64,000 bases of DNA from Acanthochlamys bracteata (Eukaryota > Streptophyta > Magnoliopsida > Pandanales > Velloziaceae), in the NCBI GenBank assembly GCA_019914995.1, contig CM034131.1:7410501-7474500 (forward strand). The letters run 5' to 3'. Below are positions 12,826 through 23,800 of this stretch, piece after piece. The notes below the pieces were generated by a model. That model did no database searches. It was given only the letters and a program-made list of their open reading frames with translations, and was not told where the DNA came from. The position numbers and the translations under genes are program-made. Within the stretch, counting starts at the first letter, position 1. Every line of letters begins with the position of its first letter.

Positions 12826-12938
12826 AAACATAGTATCCACTGCAGCTTGTTAAGGATCAAAGTTTCAGTCTTATTACTGCATATCACATCCATGCTAGCC
12901 ACTTCCTCAATAGCAGTCATTCTCTTTGTTATAGCTCC
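12826..12938 (-). pseudogene. Captured fragment of a plasma-membrane H+-ATPase (P-type) gene
   Basis: Read on the minus strand from 12938 the sequence encodes [18 protein letters not shown] followed by [14 protein letters not shown]. This corresponds to the segment of plant AHA-type proton pumps around the phosphorylation site, normally CSDKTGTLTLNKL. A splice-acceptor-like TAG lies just before the first codon. The catalytic aspartate is Asn, the second motif residue pair is altered (TGTLT to TETLI), and the frame breaks after NKL by a small deletion. It is non-functional as a pump and lies inside the CACTA element. Confidence 0.85.
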
Positions 12939-13081
12939 CTACATCAGTTCCAAACAAGCTTGTTAGCACTATCAAGAAGTAAGACTAAACTAGCACTTTA
13001 AGGGTGAACTAATTTAAATCATCTAGTAAGTGATCTGGTACACATTGCTTTCTATTAAACATACACAGAATTCAGCCACAC

Positions 13082-13576
13082 CTAATCAAGTAAGCTCCAT
13101 AGATCACAACAGCAACAACTGACAGAGTGGACGCCGCATTCATACCTCCATAAAACAATCCAACAAGTTTCTGCAGAAAACATGAAGTGCCTAACACCAA
13201 AAGTTTGTCATATTTATGCGAAAGAAATCAATATATCTAAAAAATCTAACTCACAGCCTGTTTGAGCCCAAGCATCAAAGTTTCATCAACTTTTTTAGAG
13301 TAGCGTGATATTTCATAACCCTCCTGAGCAAAAGATCTAACTGTTCTTATTGCTCCAAAAGATTCCTGCAAAATTCCAAATCCACAAGAAAAATATAGAC
13401 CATCTAACTGAAATTCCAAAGATGTATTTCACATAAAAAATATTCGCATTTTCAGTCTGTAGCAGATTGAAAGCGAGATTACACAGCAAACCTCAGCAAT
13501 TGATGAAGCAACAGCTGCTGCAGCTTGAGTCTTGTGGGAAAGTTCGCGAAGAAGCGCCAACAATGTTGAAAGAGGG
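13082..13576 (-). pseudogene. Captured fragment of an ABCB half-transporter (TAP2/ABCB27-like)
   Basis: Three exons with intact GT-AG introns are legible on the minus strand. Exon A, about 13575-13492, reads LRELSHKTQAAAAVASSIAE. Exon B, 13365-13255, is exactly 111 nt and begins [20 protein letters not shown] and ends MLGLKQA. Exon C, 13170 to about 13082, begins [19 protein letters not shown]. These are consecutive pieces of the transmembrane domain of plant TAP-like ABCB transporters (the ABCB27/ALS1 type, by recall). The ATP-binding domain is absent. Preserved introns show it was copied from genomic DNA, not from mRNA. It lies inside the CACTA element, on the same strand as the H+-ATPase fragment downstream of it. 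Confidence 0.88.
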
Positions 13577-14014
13577 GTGTACTGTCAGTCTGTCAGCACT
13601 TCAGTTTTTCTTGATTCAATCCTTCTAGCCCAATCAATATACCGATTTTCATTGTAATTAACAATCCTAAAATATGAATCAAAAGAAAGAGACAGACAGA
13701 TCTAGAGATAGAGAGAGGAAAAGTTACAGAAACGCACCGAAAAATTGGCGAGAGGTTTTAATTATAATTGTAAAGATGACAGCGATGGAGGGCTCCAAAG
13801 CTAGATAGGCAAAATTTCGAGATCAGTGAAACAGATAAAGCTAGCAGGTAGAGGAGCAACAACAGAATAGCCGGCGATCAGCGGAACGGAGCTAGCAAAA
13901 GGGGGAGCAACCGTAGAACGTCCAACAAAATTTCAAGATTCGGTGAAACAACCAGTCCGGTGAAAACCTAGCAGGAGTGAGAGGAATGGCTTGGGTTCGG
14001 TTCGCTAGGGTCTT

Positions 14015-14227
14015 TTAAGATTAATTACCGACCGAACCAAATTCAGTCGGTAAAATTAATAAATATTACCGACTGAATAATAATTCAGTCAGTAATATGT
14101 CTAATTTATCGAATGATATATATTTCAGTCGGTAAAATAATTATATTTACCGACTGATATATTTTCAATCGCTATGTTATATTATTACCGACTGAATTTA
14201 ATTAGTCGGTAAATTTCAGTCGTTAAT
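14015..14227. repeat. Right subterminal repeat array of the CACTA element
   Basis: Around nine units of the same TTACCGACTGA / TCAGTCGGTAA motif as the left array, in both orientations, directly inside the right terminus. Confidence 0.9.
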
Positions 14228-14246
14228 GATCATTTTTGTAGTAGTG

Positions 14247-15343
14247 GATAAACAAAGGCTTTTCTTTGAATGACTGAGGGTTTGGCTGTGCAAATGAGTT
14301 GAGCTTGAACGGAATATTCTCAGCTTGTGGACCGTTATGGGCTTTGCATTCACATGTGGATAAGGCAGTGTTTGATGACATAGTTGCTGTGGGTAATCTC
14401 TCCTCCACATGTATGCAAGGTGCGGGACATAGCCATCGCTTGCTGCATCTTTGATTGGGAGCTCAAAGATAATTAGTTTCTACAATGATTGTGGCTTTAG
14501 CAAATCATGGCCATGGACAAGAGGCAATCAAGCTTTTTACTGAGAAGGAGGAGCAAGGAATTGAGCCTGACGGCGTAACATTAATTCATACCAGTGCTCT
14601 ATGCCTGCTGCGATGCAGGTTTGATAGACACAGGACAGGAGTGGTTTAATCGAATGAAGGAGATCAAGCATTATGGTTGCATGGTTGATCTGTATGGAAG
14701 AACTGGATTGCTGGAGAAAGCCTATAAGTTCATGAACCAAATGCCATTAAAACCCAATTCCATCATCTGGAGGATTCTTCTAGGAGCGTGCAGCATCCGC
14801 GGAAATGTTTCCCTGGCTAAACATGTGAAGAGCAAGCTTTGTTTAGCTGTTAAATATCTGAGCAGTGGCTGGAAAGTGGAAGGATCTCACAGACTTAAGG
14901 AGATCCATGACTGAAGGAAGTCTGATTAAATCTCCTGGTTGAAGTTCAATTGAAGTTGATAGGGTTATCGATGGAGTTGTTGCAAATGTTGATTAAAGCT
15001 TCGTGAGAGAAGAAGTTCATCAGAAATTGGATTAGAGCAATGAGCATATCGAGGATATGGATGGAAGGTTATGCTCCTGAAGCGGTGAGTATGTTGCATG
15101 ACATTGAGAAGGAAGAGAAGCATGATGCTGTTTGGAGGCAGAGTGAGAAGCTTGCTGTAGCATATGATATTGCAAAACTGTCTCAGTAGAAGATCATCAG
15201 AATTGTGAAGAATTTTAGAGTTTTGTGGTGATTGCGACACACTTATGAAGTTGATATCGAAAGTGCGAATAAGGGAAATTATTGTGAGGGATCCGAATAG
15301 TTTTCACTGTTTGAAAGACTTGCTCCTGCAGGATTGCTGGTGA
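14247..15343 (+). pseudogene. Decayed PPR-DYW protein gene, 3' part
   Basis: Continuation of the pseudogene after the CACTA insertion. Several frames carry ordered pieces of the C-terminal half: VDKAVFDDIVAVGN, then VALANHGHGQEAIKLF, then a longer open run at 14594-14914 with [19 protein letters not shown] and [13 protein letters not shown]. The E/E+ motifs follow in broken form, and finally a degenerate DYW domain (about 15225-15343) with CDTLMKLISKV and REIIVRDPNSFHCLKDLLL, ending DCW instead of DYW before a stop. Frameshifts and stops are spread along its length, so decay is not limited to the insertion point. An intact relative would act in organellar RNA editing, by family knowledge. Confidence 0.88.
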
Positions 15344-16776
15344 TCAGTATCTCCCTTTTCTGCTCAAAATCTGACAACCACATCTATAGATTTGTTAAGA
15401 ATTTCTTCTTTTCTCCGAGACCACATGAGAAAGTATGCTCATGCTTGTAGTTGTTTCTCAGATTCATATCTCTTTCTGAATTCCAATTCCTATATGAAAA
15501 CATAATATGCGATAGCGTACCAGTTCCTTGATGAGAAAAAAGAAGAGGTGTGCAAATAAAAGGCTAGCTATACTGTGGCCATAAGGTTTAAAGTTGTTTT
15601 AAACGACGCAGTTCATCCAAAAATTCTAGGCTTTCAGACAGCTCCAACATGGAAACATGTGTTGCGAGTTGGAAACAATTATAAGAAAGGTTGTCAAAAA
15701 TCGAAATGTTTCGCTTTCGAGTATGATAATAAAATCAGAATTTTAAAATAAGATTGTAAGATTTTACATACCGATAAATTTTATAAATTTTTTTTAAATA
15801 CCATTAAAAAAATTTTATAGAAGTTTTTTTAATATATTTTTTTTAAATTAGTATATTTTAAAAAAATTAAAATTCTTTTAAATTTTATTAAAAAAATTTC
15901 TCTATATTTTATAAAAAAATTTTTAAATTATAATTTTTCAGAAAATTTTCAAAATTTTATAGAAAACTCTCTAAAAATTTATAAAAAACTCTTCCAAATA
16001 TAATTAATTATAAAAATTCTCCAAAAATAAAATTGTATAAGATTATAAAAAGATCGAAATCTTACCGATTTTAAAATTTAAATCGGGATTTAGATAGAAT
16101 TTTTATTCAAAAAAAATATTTTACTTGATATCGGAATCGTTTGGGTGAATAAAATCGTAACATTTTAAGATTAAATCGAGATTTTGATAACTTTGATTAT
16201 AAGGCAATCTTCTCGTGCAATGTCGGTTAGGTCGCGTTTACTTAAAGTTTGAACCCACTTTTTTGGACAAAATATTTTATTTTTAATTTATTTTTAAAAT
16301 ACAATAAGTACAAAAATTAAGCTCAACTTTTTTTCACCAAAATTTCTGTTTCTAGAATTTAAATTTTATAATTAGAAACTTAACTTGTAAAGTCAAATTT
16401 AATAACAAATATATACAAAAATTAATTTTACTTTCAAACTTTATTTAAAAAAAATTATTTTAAGAACTCATTTTCAAAAATTCAATTCAGAGACTAGATA
16501 AACACACTCAAAATATCAAAAAATGACATAATTCCAAATTTTTATTCTACATCAAAGACAAAACTTCCAAAATCCTGGTAGTTACTTTACAAAGAAAATA
16601 TGCCTGCAAGATCTACAAGGAGAGATGGAATACAATTATATACACACGTGAGCGAAATGCTGCAGCACACCTATTCCTGGCTATACTAGAAATAACATAC
16701 ATGACTATCAATTAGACACATCCCAATAACATTACAACTGAGAAAAAAGCCTACGGTAAACTTGCTTTTCAGCTCG
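15344..16776. other. Intergenic, AT-rich, with one MITE-like repeat
   Basis: About 1.4 kb. The 15.7-16.2 kb part is very AT-rich with many TTTTAAAA runs. A MITE-like element is listed separately at 16229-16511. The last 200 bp probably include the 3' UTR of the minus-strand GT64 gene. No gene seen. Confidence 0.5.
16229..16511. repeat. MITE-like AT-rich element, family A divergent copy
   Basis: Left end AGGTCGCGTTTACTTAAAG and right end CTAGATAAACACACTCA form an imperfect inverted repeat around about 283 bp of AT-rich DNA, matching family A in size and end type (GCGTTTA). More diverged than the other copies. Confidence 0.35.
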
Positions 16777-19700
16777 CTATACATCCCAGCCATCCGTCCG
16801 GCTACCAAAGGGCCACTTATTTGCAGCCAAATTTCCATAAAGCTCTGAAAATTTTGCAATGCAATCACTTCGTACATGATAATGTGTCTGTGTGTTACGG
16901 CTGATGGCTACTCCTGAAAATTTTGAAGTATCAATAGCCCAGGAAGGCCTCACATAATTTACCGTCCTCCTAGGTGAGCTTGCATTCACATAGAGAAAAT
17001 TTAGAAGAACGTCCTCACAATTAAAATTTTTGTCTACGAACTCCCTTCCCTCCTTAGCCAGGTCACTCCAGTAACTTTGGAATGCCAATTTAGCGTCTAC
17101 AAATGCAGCTCCTGTGAGGATCATATTATAACCTTTATGAGATCTAGCATACTTCTCATCCCGGTACTTCAGCAGGCTCCCTTCAGCAAGACGTGGGTAG
17201 AAGCCGACAATTCTATCAGGATTCTCCCGCCAGACTCTAAAACCCCTTTCTACATCATCACATGTCATCATAATATCATCATCAAGCTCAAGTACAGCCC
17301 TTGTCTTTATCAGATGATCGGGCTTGAACCTATTATTCAAAGAGTTATGTTCCTCTACTCTAATCCTAACAGGCACGACAGAATCAAAGTCACTTATGTT
17401 CGGAGCCTGCCCCTTGTTCCATACCACTACAATCTCTCTAACAGAAGAACATCTTGAATAATGTTTCACATACATCTTCAAGTTCCAGAGTCGAGCATCA
17501 TATGTCATAGTTAACATTGTGAACTGAGAGTAGTGGCCCTTCAAAGCGTAACCTTCTTCTGCGCCATTGCCTCCATAGGCATAATGAATTCCAACACAGA
17601 CAAGTATGAGTCCAACAATGAATATAGCACCTAGAATTCCACGGCCTGCCCAGGTATTAGGTTTTATTCTGCCTTGGAGTGTTGAGATTAATCTATTCAC
17701 ATTGGTCAAGAGCCAACTTAAATAAAATTTATGACGTCTTTCACTTTTCTGGAGCACATGACTGCGCTTGCCAGAGATGGGGAGGCAGCGACTTAGAGGC
17801 AGAACAAACTTGATAGCACCAATCAAGACACCACACACTACAACGATGAGAAATGCTGCAGCAAAGGCACTGTAGCCAAGCAACAGTCTGCGAACTGCAT
17901 CTCCTGATGGAACTCTATCACCATCCATTACACCAATCCATTGACCAGAAGGTAGCTGCTGCACATCCAAGTGATGATAACGGGCACCATTCCAAGCATT
18001 TCGGCCTTTTTTGGACTCTTCAATATCAAGTGGCACCTCAACTTCTTCATATTTATCTGTTGTAAGAACTGTAATTTTAAACAAACGCACTCGCCTTCCA
18101 TAAGTTTCACCACAATCTTGTCCTGTCCGATAGAGGTTGCCTTCATAGATAAAAGGCCTCCCCGCATTCCGTGCACCTAAGCTCTTATCAGTATTATGAA
18201 CAGGGTTTTGCTTGTGGGGTTTCCAGGGGCCCAGAGGTGAGCTGCTGTACCAGATTTCCAGCTCTCCATTCTTAATTGTACCAAGGCCACTAAAATCAGA
18301 CCCAAAAAGCCAATAAACTCCTTGATAGTTGATAATGAAGGAATCTATCAGGGCCTTCTTTAAAATGACCTTTTCTAACTTCCAAGTCAAAGGATAATCA
18401 ACAGCCCGATACAAACGTAGCTCTCCTTTATGACTGCTTTCAGGCATCATATAGATCTGTAAAGTGGCGAGCAGTGAAGAGAATAATCACATTAATTCCA
18501 AAGAGTCATAGCTACTGGGTTCTACTTTTGATCATAGGCACAAAGACACTACTAAGTTCTTCTTGGAATAACATAAAGTTGTTTGAAAACTTACTCGCCC
18601 TTCATGGCTGAAGACATAAGGATAAGAAAGATGCCAAGGCTCATCTAGTGCAATTCCCAAGTTTTTCCATGTTGCTCCTTTGTCAGAACTCATAGCGACA
18701 CCAATATCTCCTTGTAAAGTGATGGAATTTTTTGTTTCGTAAAACAAGTAAAGATTGTCACCCTGATAAGAAAGATGGTGTTATTAATGCATTATGCATA
18801 GGAATCATATTGGATTGAACAACCGATTTATGTATATTGTCAAAAACGATGAAACGTTTTAGACACAAATTTACCAGAGTTACACTGCTTGTTCTTAGAA
18901 TGCATCTCTCAACCATTTAGTTTGAGTAGACAAAAAATGTATCACAATAGAATTAAGTCAGAACAGAAGCTCAGGTGCTGAATGACTTTTGACAGCTTCT
19001 AGGTATGCCTTCAAAGATGTTAACTGCTGACATATATCCCCCTTAAGTGTTTATCCACTGGAACTCCAGAATGATGATAGAACTGGATTTGCAATTGTAT
19101 AGTAATCCAACCTAATCCTCACTTTTCTGCCACTTGTTCCTAACCAATTATTCCTATCACAGATCACATTGCCTAAGAAAGCTGCTTTACAGATATACAA
19201 TAAGCAAGAGTCCATAATTCTTACACAACTCACAAGTAGCAATCAATATTCACATTCCTATAACATCTTTGAACAATAGAGCACTACATTCTGTGACAAA
19301 GAAATATAAGGACTACCTGTAGTTTATGTGTCTAGCTAGAGTAACAAAGTGATCTCAACATCACAAGCAATTAGTTTCAACAATTGGCATCAAACCATCA
19401 GTCTGTAATCACCCATCTATCTAAGTCAGCTTATGTCTGAGTGCAATATTTCATGCCATATTGCTTTGAAAATCGTAATGTCATTCCTTAGAAAAAAACA
19501 TTTAGAAAAAAAGAAAAATCAATATATGATCTGAAGCTTACTTAGCAACCAGCATTAGTACTAATCTCATCATATGCCATGTGGCCCATGAAAACAATCG
19601 ATTATTGTCATGATTCTGAAATCCAGTATGCTTTGGAAATTACAAAAAGACAAGCTTAAATTCATTCGTAAATGTCATAAAACACAAGCTTAAATTCATT

Positions 19701-20282
19701 CGTAAAATGTCATAGTTGCCAACCAAGCACAAAACCAGCTTTTAAGTATACTGGTTGACTTTTTGAGAACCATCATTTAAGAAAGTTTCCAATAATACAA
19801 AGAGCAGCTCAAAATCCAAACCTGGATATGCAGGAACGGATCAGCAACGAAATTGCTGGCAACACCAGCATCACCAGAGGAGGCCGAGGCGCAAGTAAAG
19901 ACCGGGTTGGCCACCGGCCACGCGTTGCTCGCATTCCTCCACTCCCCCGCCTACAAAACCAAATCTCAAATCAAATCAATCCAAGACAACAACAGAATTC
20001 AACCAAATTAACAAACTCAAACTTAACAAATGTACATACTAGTTCGATCGGGCGAAGAGAAAGAGGAGAATTGCCATAAAATATCCCAATAGACCATGAA
20101 CCTTCACCATCAGGATTACAACCGACCGGAGAAGAATAAGGGTTGGAAAAATGAGAGAAAGCAAGCCGCCAGTAGATAAACCCGGCTGATACGAGAAGTA
20201 AAGCAGCAGACAAAATGAACTTCAACGCCGCAGATCGATCAAATCCGCCGTGGACAGCGGCGTAGCTTCTCCCTCCGCTCAT
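16777..20282 (-). CDS. GINT1: GINT1-like glucosamine inositolphosphorylceramide transferase (GT64)
   Basis: Four exons on the minus strand: 20282-20040, 19950-19822, 18762-18595 and 18456-16777, giving 739 residues. Arabidopsis GINT1 (At5g04500), which this resembles in architecture, adds GlcNAc to glycosyl inositolphosphorylceramides in the Golgi. A TM segment lies at about 18-38. A plant-specific, propeller-like region rich in Trp and Gly follows (about 75-360; motifs FYETKNSITLQGDIGVAMSS, WKNLGIALDEPWHLSYPY). Two more TM segments lie at about 371-395 and 453-473. The GT64 exostosin-like catalytic domain occupies about 490-735, with the DxD-type nucleotide-sugar motif LELDDDIMM (Asp 572-574), FNCEDVLLNF and the C-terminal NYVRPSWAIDTSKFSG. 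The start is the ATG at 20282; no earlier in-frame ATG is used. The gene is divergent from EXO1 with 586 bp between start codons. Confidence 0.92.
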
Positions 20283-20332
20283 CTCAACACGGGCTTGCAA
20301 TCACCGGACTGGTTCGACTCTCTTTCTATATA

Positions 20333-20339
20333 ATTTATA
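20333..20339 (-). promoter_or_regulatory. TATA box candidate for the GINT1-like gene
   Basis: TATAAAT on the minus strand, about 50 bp upstream of the ATG at 20282. Position is compatible with a very short 5' UTR; no transcript data. Confidence 0.4.
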
Positions 20340-20704
20340 CAACAACACAACAGTTGTTTGTCGTTGATGTTGTTGTTGTTTGTAATAAATAAATAACAAA
20401 TAACGAAGTTTCTCTGATAATAACTTAACATTTTCATGGCGGCTTAGAAATCAACGACTATGAGTGAAAGCATGTGGGCTCAGTTTTATATTGACTTTGA
20501 CTATCCCGTGTGGGCCTATATGTTCGTCGTTAGACTTTTCTTTAAGTGGGTACAAGAGTATAGAAGGGCCATTAATGCTATTGTGGGCTACCATAATGAA
20601 TGGCCCAACAACTAGTTAGTTAAGCCTTAAGGACCTCTATTGTAAATAATATTTTGACTGACTAATCCTGCAATTTATTCTTTATTTCCCAACGAAAATA
20701 AACA

Positions 20705-20714
20705 TTTTCCCGCC
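20705..20714 (+). promoter_or_regulatory. E2F-like site upstream of EXO1
   Basis: The sequence TTTTCCCGCC matches the plant E2F consensus TTTSSCGC and lies about 155 bp before the EXO1 start codon. E2F sites are common before plant DNA replication and repair genes, which fits the EXO1 call. This is a motif match only. Confidence 0.45.
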
Positions 20715-20868
20715 CATTTCTTTACGTCACGCGCCAGAGATATAGAAATTTAAATTTTAACTGCAATCAAGAAAAAACTTTCCCCCAATTCCATCACTGG
20801 CGTGCTGGCTCCGCCGTGACCAGCGGCGATAGCCTAGTTGCTTTGGAGTATTTCTAGAGAACTTGATC

Positions 20869-23800
20869 ATGGGTATACAAGGATTGCTGCCGTTGCTGAA
20901 GTCGATAATGTCGCCGGTGCACGTAGAGGAGCTACGTGGCTGCAAAGTTGCCGTTGATACCTATTCTTGGCTTCACAAGGGTGCCCTAGCTTGCAGCGCT
21001 GATCTTTGCAAAGGAATCCCAACCTCCAGGTATGTATCTTTGCTTTCTCTCGATCTCCTCAAAGTTCAGGTGAATTAATGCTTGGATAGCTTTTTCAGTG
21101 TGGAATGTGGTTTACGTTATTTGATTTGTTATGGTATTCGAAGATAGATCTGTTCCAAAAAGCGGTCTTGAATTTTACCATTTTTGTCTTATAATAGGAG
21201 AAGGAAATTTTCAATTGCTATATTTACAGCAATAAAATCCACGTCCACTTCTTTCTTTGTTTTCCTTTGATCCTATGTTTCGCAAACTACAGGTTTTAGA
21301 TGCTAACGGACTAAGAATGATCATTAAGTTATTGGACTGACATGAAGGTTGAATTCAAGTTGCATATTTATTACTTTGGTAAATCTGTCTTCTTTATTCA
21401 AACCCTGCAATTTCATGACCTATGTGATTGCAGCTTTTGGTATGGAGATTGCAATCGGGTTTTTGGGAAGCCCTCATGCAGGCAGCTTCTTAGCCAAAGT
21501 CCTGGATTATAAGCAAGTGATGCCATAATGTGGATTGCTAAACAGCAACTCATTTATTTTCTAAAACAACAGGCTTAAGCTATTTGAAGTTAGTTGCAAT
21601 CTTGAGTTTAATGGTGACTCTTTCGGGATCAATCTAAAGGCACTCTTAAGTTGTGTGCCAAGGTTTGTGTATATTCCTCAAGGACAGTGCTAACAATCAA
21701 GGCCAAAAGTGAAGGACGTGCACCTTCCACTGTACTTACTGGGAGTTTGTTTTCCTGCTGAAAGATGATCTATAACAATTTTCAGTTGAAACTTCCTTAG
21801 GTTGAGTAAAACATGAATTTTTATGCTACAAATCTCTCTCTCTCTTGTGTTTGTGTGTGTACGTGTGTGTGTATGTACGTCTGCGTGCATGTGTGTGTGT
21901 GGATGTTTTTTTTGGAGAGAGAGAGAGAGAGAGAGAGAGCTTGTGTCTCATATGTATTAAGGAGATAAAGAGAGGCCATCTAGTGGGAATCAAATTCTCT
22001 CCAGGAAGCTGCTAGCTGGAGGTTCTCAGAAACAGTGTTTTATATGTAGAGACTGCTGCAGAGGAATTTTCTCTTGCATCCATGAAAGTGAAAGCTTCTG
22101 TGACTCATATTCGCTGGAGAGAAGAGCATTTATTTTTGAGAGAAATGGCTTTTGGAATTTTAATCTGCATTCTCACATCATATAACCTTTACTGAAAAAC
22201 TATTAAATGCCCATCCTCTTTATATTTATATCTTTCTTGTTATATTTGGTTAAGTATGCTTTCTCCGGGCATGACAACAGGTGTATTTTTTCCAGGCATA
22301 TTGATTACTGCATGCACAGAGTAAATTTGTTACGCCATTACGGTTTGAAACCTATTCTTATATTTGATGGAGGGTTCCTTCCGATGAAAGACGACCAAGA
22401 GACAAAGAGGGCAAGGTCATTTGCAATGACAGAACAATCTAGAACATATTTTTAATGGGTTCAGCTGTTTTATTTTCTGAATTTTGCATTTATCCATTAA
22501 AAGAACACGGCCACTGCTAAAAGTAAGGTCGACTCAACACTGAATTTCTATCTTTTAGAAAAGAACAGGAAATAATCATGTCTAGATATGGGAGTTTGGT
22601 TAAACTTGGTAAAATTGTTTTCTCTTGGAATATGTTTTTATAGCCAAGACATTATAGTGATAGACTTCATATGATTCTAATTGTTGCTTTTCAGTTTTTC
22701 CTATCATAATGTAAAACGGGTGAGTAGTGCAGGTGGAATCTTGAGCTTCAAAGACCCTGTTCTATAGTTTTCTAACATTGATATCTTACTTCGCTTATTT
22801 GGCTTTATTTCAAGTTTTCAACTTCTGTTGCATAGCTTAGTGCTACCATTACTAAGAATATGTCAAGTGGTTCTTTTCATATCTGTGACAGCATAATTCC
22901 ATACCTCAGGGTTGCCATCTGTTTCATCCAAACTGCACGTACTGCATCTTAGATGCTGTGGTAATTGCAATTAGAAAACAAATTTCTGGCTTCTGGAAGT
23001 CCTTTCTTTCACTGTTTCGTAACGAGATAACTGAATCATATTTAGGAAATTATAGTACATTATTATGAAATAATTGCTTGTATTGAGTGCAGAGTAAGAA
23101 AAGAAAACCTGGAACGTGCAAAGGAACATGAATCCAATGGCAATTCTACATCCGCTTTTGAGTGTTACCAAAAAGCTGTTGATATTTCTCCTTCAATTGC
23201 CCATGAACTAATCCAGGTTGGATCAGTCTATTAGCTAGGAGATTGTAGTTTACTTTCTTATAGGTATAGAATAGAAATCTAACTTATCTATTTTCTATTG
23301 AACCTATATGCGGCGTAGTTGCAATGTTCTAACCAACCTAGGAGAACTTTACTGCATCATAATGAACTTCCTATTATGTATAGTAGGTTAATTGCTTTGG
23401 TTTTATGTAGGTGCTGAAGAAGGAAAAGGTCGATTATATTGTGGCACCCTATGAGGCTGATGCCCAGATGACATACATGTCTGTCAACAAATTTGTAGAT
23501 GCAGTCATTACAGAGGACTCTGATCTAATACCATTTGGCTGTTCACGAGTGAGTAGCTTTATGGTTTAATTTAACTTTTGGTACTCTTACGGAACTTGTA
23601 ACATTAGTGTTCTCTCAGTTCTATCCTCATGTCATCCACGCATAATCAAGCTTGTGGTGTTGATCTTTTTTGGATATGAATCTTAGATTATCTTCAAGAT
23701 GGACAAGTTTGGGCAGGGTGTTGAGTACAAGAGGTCAATGCTGGAAAAAAATAAGGATCTTGATTTTAATGGGTTCAGTGGAAGAATGTTACTTGAGATG

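Larger units (their letters stand above)
11944..14246. mobile_element. Non-autonomous CACTA (En/Spm) transposon carrying captured gene fragments
   Basis: The element begins CACTAGTAGAAA at 11944 and ends TTTTTGTAGTAGTG at 14246, so both ends are CACTA when read inward. It is flanked on both sides by the trinucleotide GAT (11941-11943 and 14247-14249), the 3-bp target duplication expected for CACTA elements. Dense subterminal arrays of TTACCGACTGA-like units in both orientations lie inside each end, as is typical of the superfamily. At 2,303 bp it has no transposase-like reading frame and must depend on a partner in trans. Its middle carries intron-containing fragments of an ABCB transporter (13575-13082) and an H+-ATPase (12938-12840), so it is a Pack-CACTA type element. 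It interrupts a PPR pseudogene. Confidence 0.93.
20283..20868. promoter_or_regulatory. Shared divergent promoter region, GINT1 (-) and EXO1 (+)
   Basis: Only 586 bp separate the two start codons. A TATAAAT element for the minus-strand gene and an E2F-like site near the plus-strand gene are listed separately. The sequence around 20725-20733 reads TACGTCACG, a bZIP-type ACGTCA core. Nothing else coding is seen in the interval. Confidence 0.6.
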
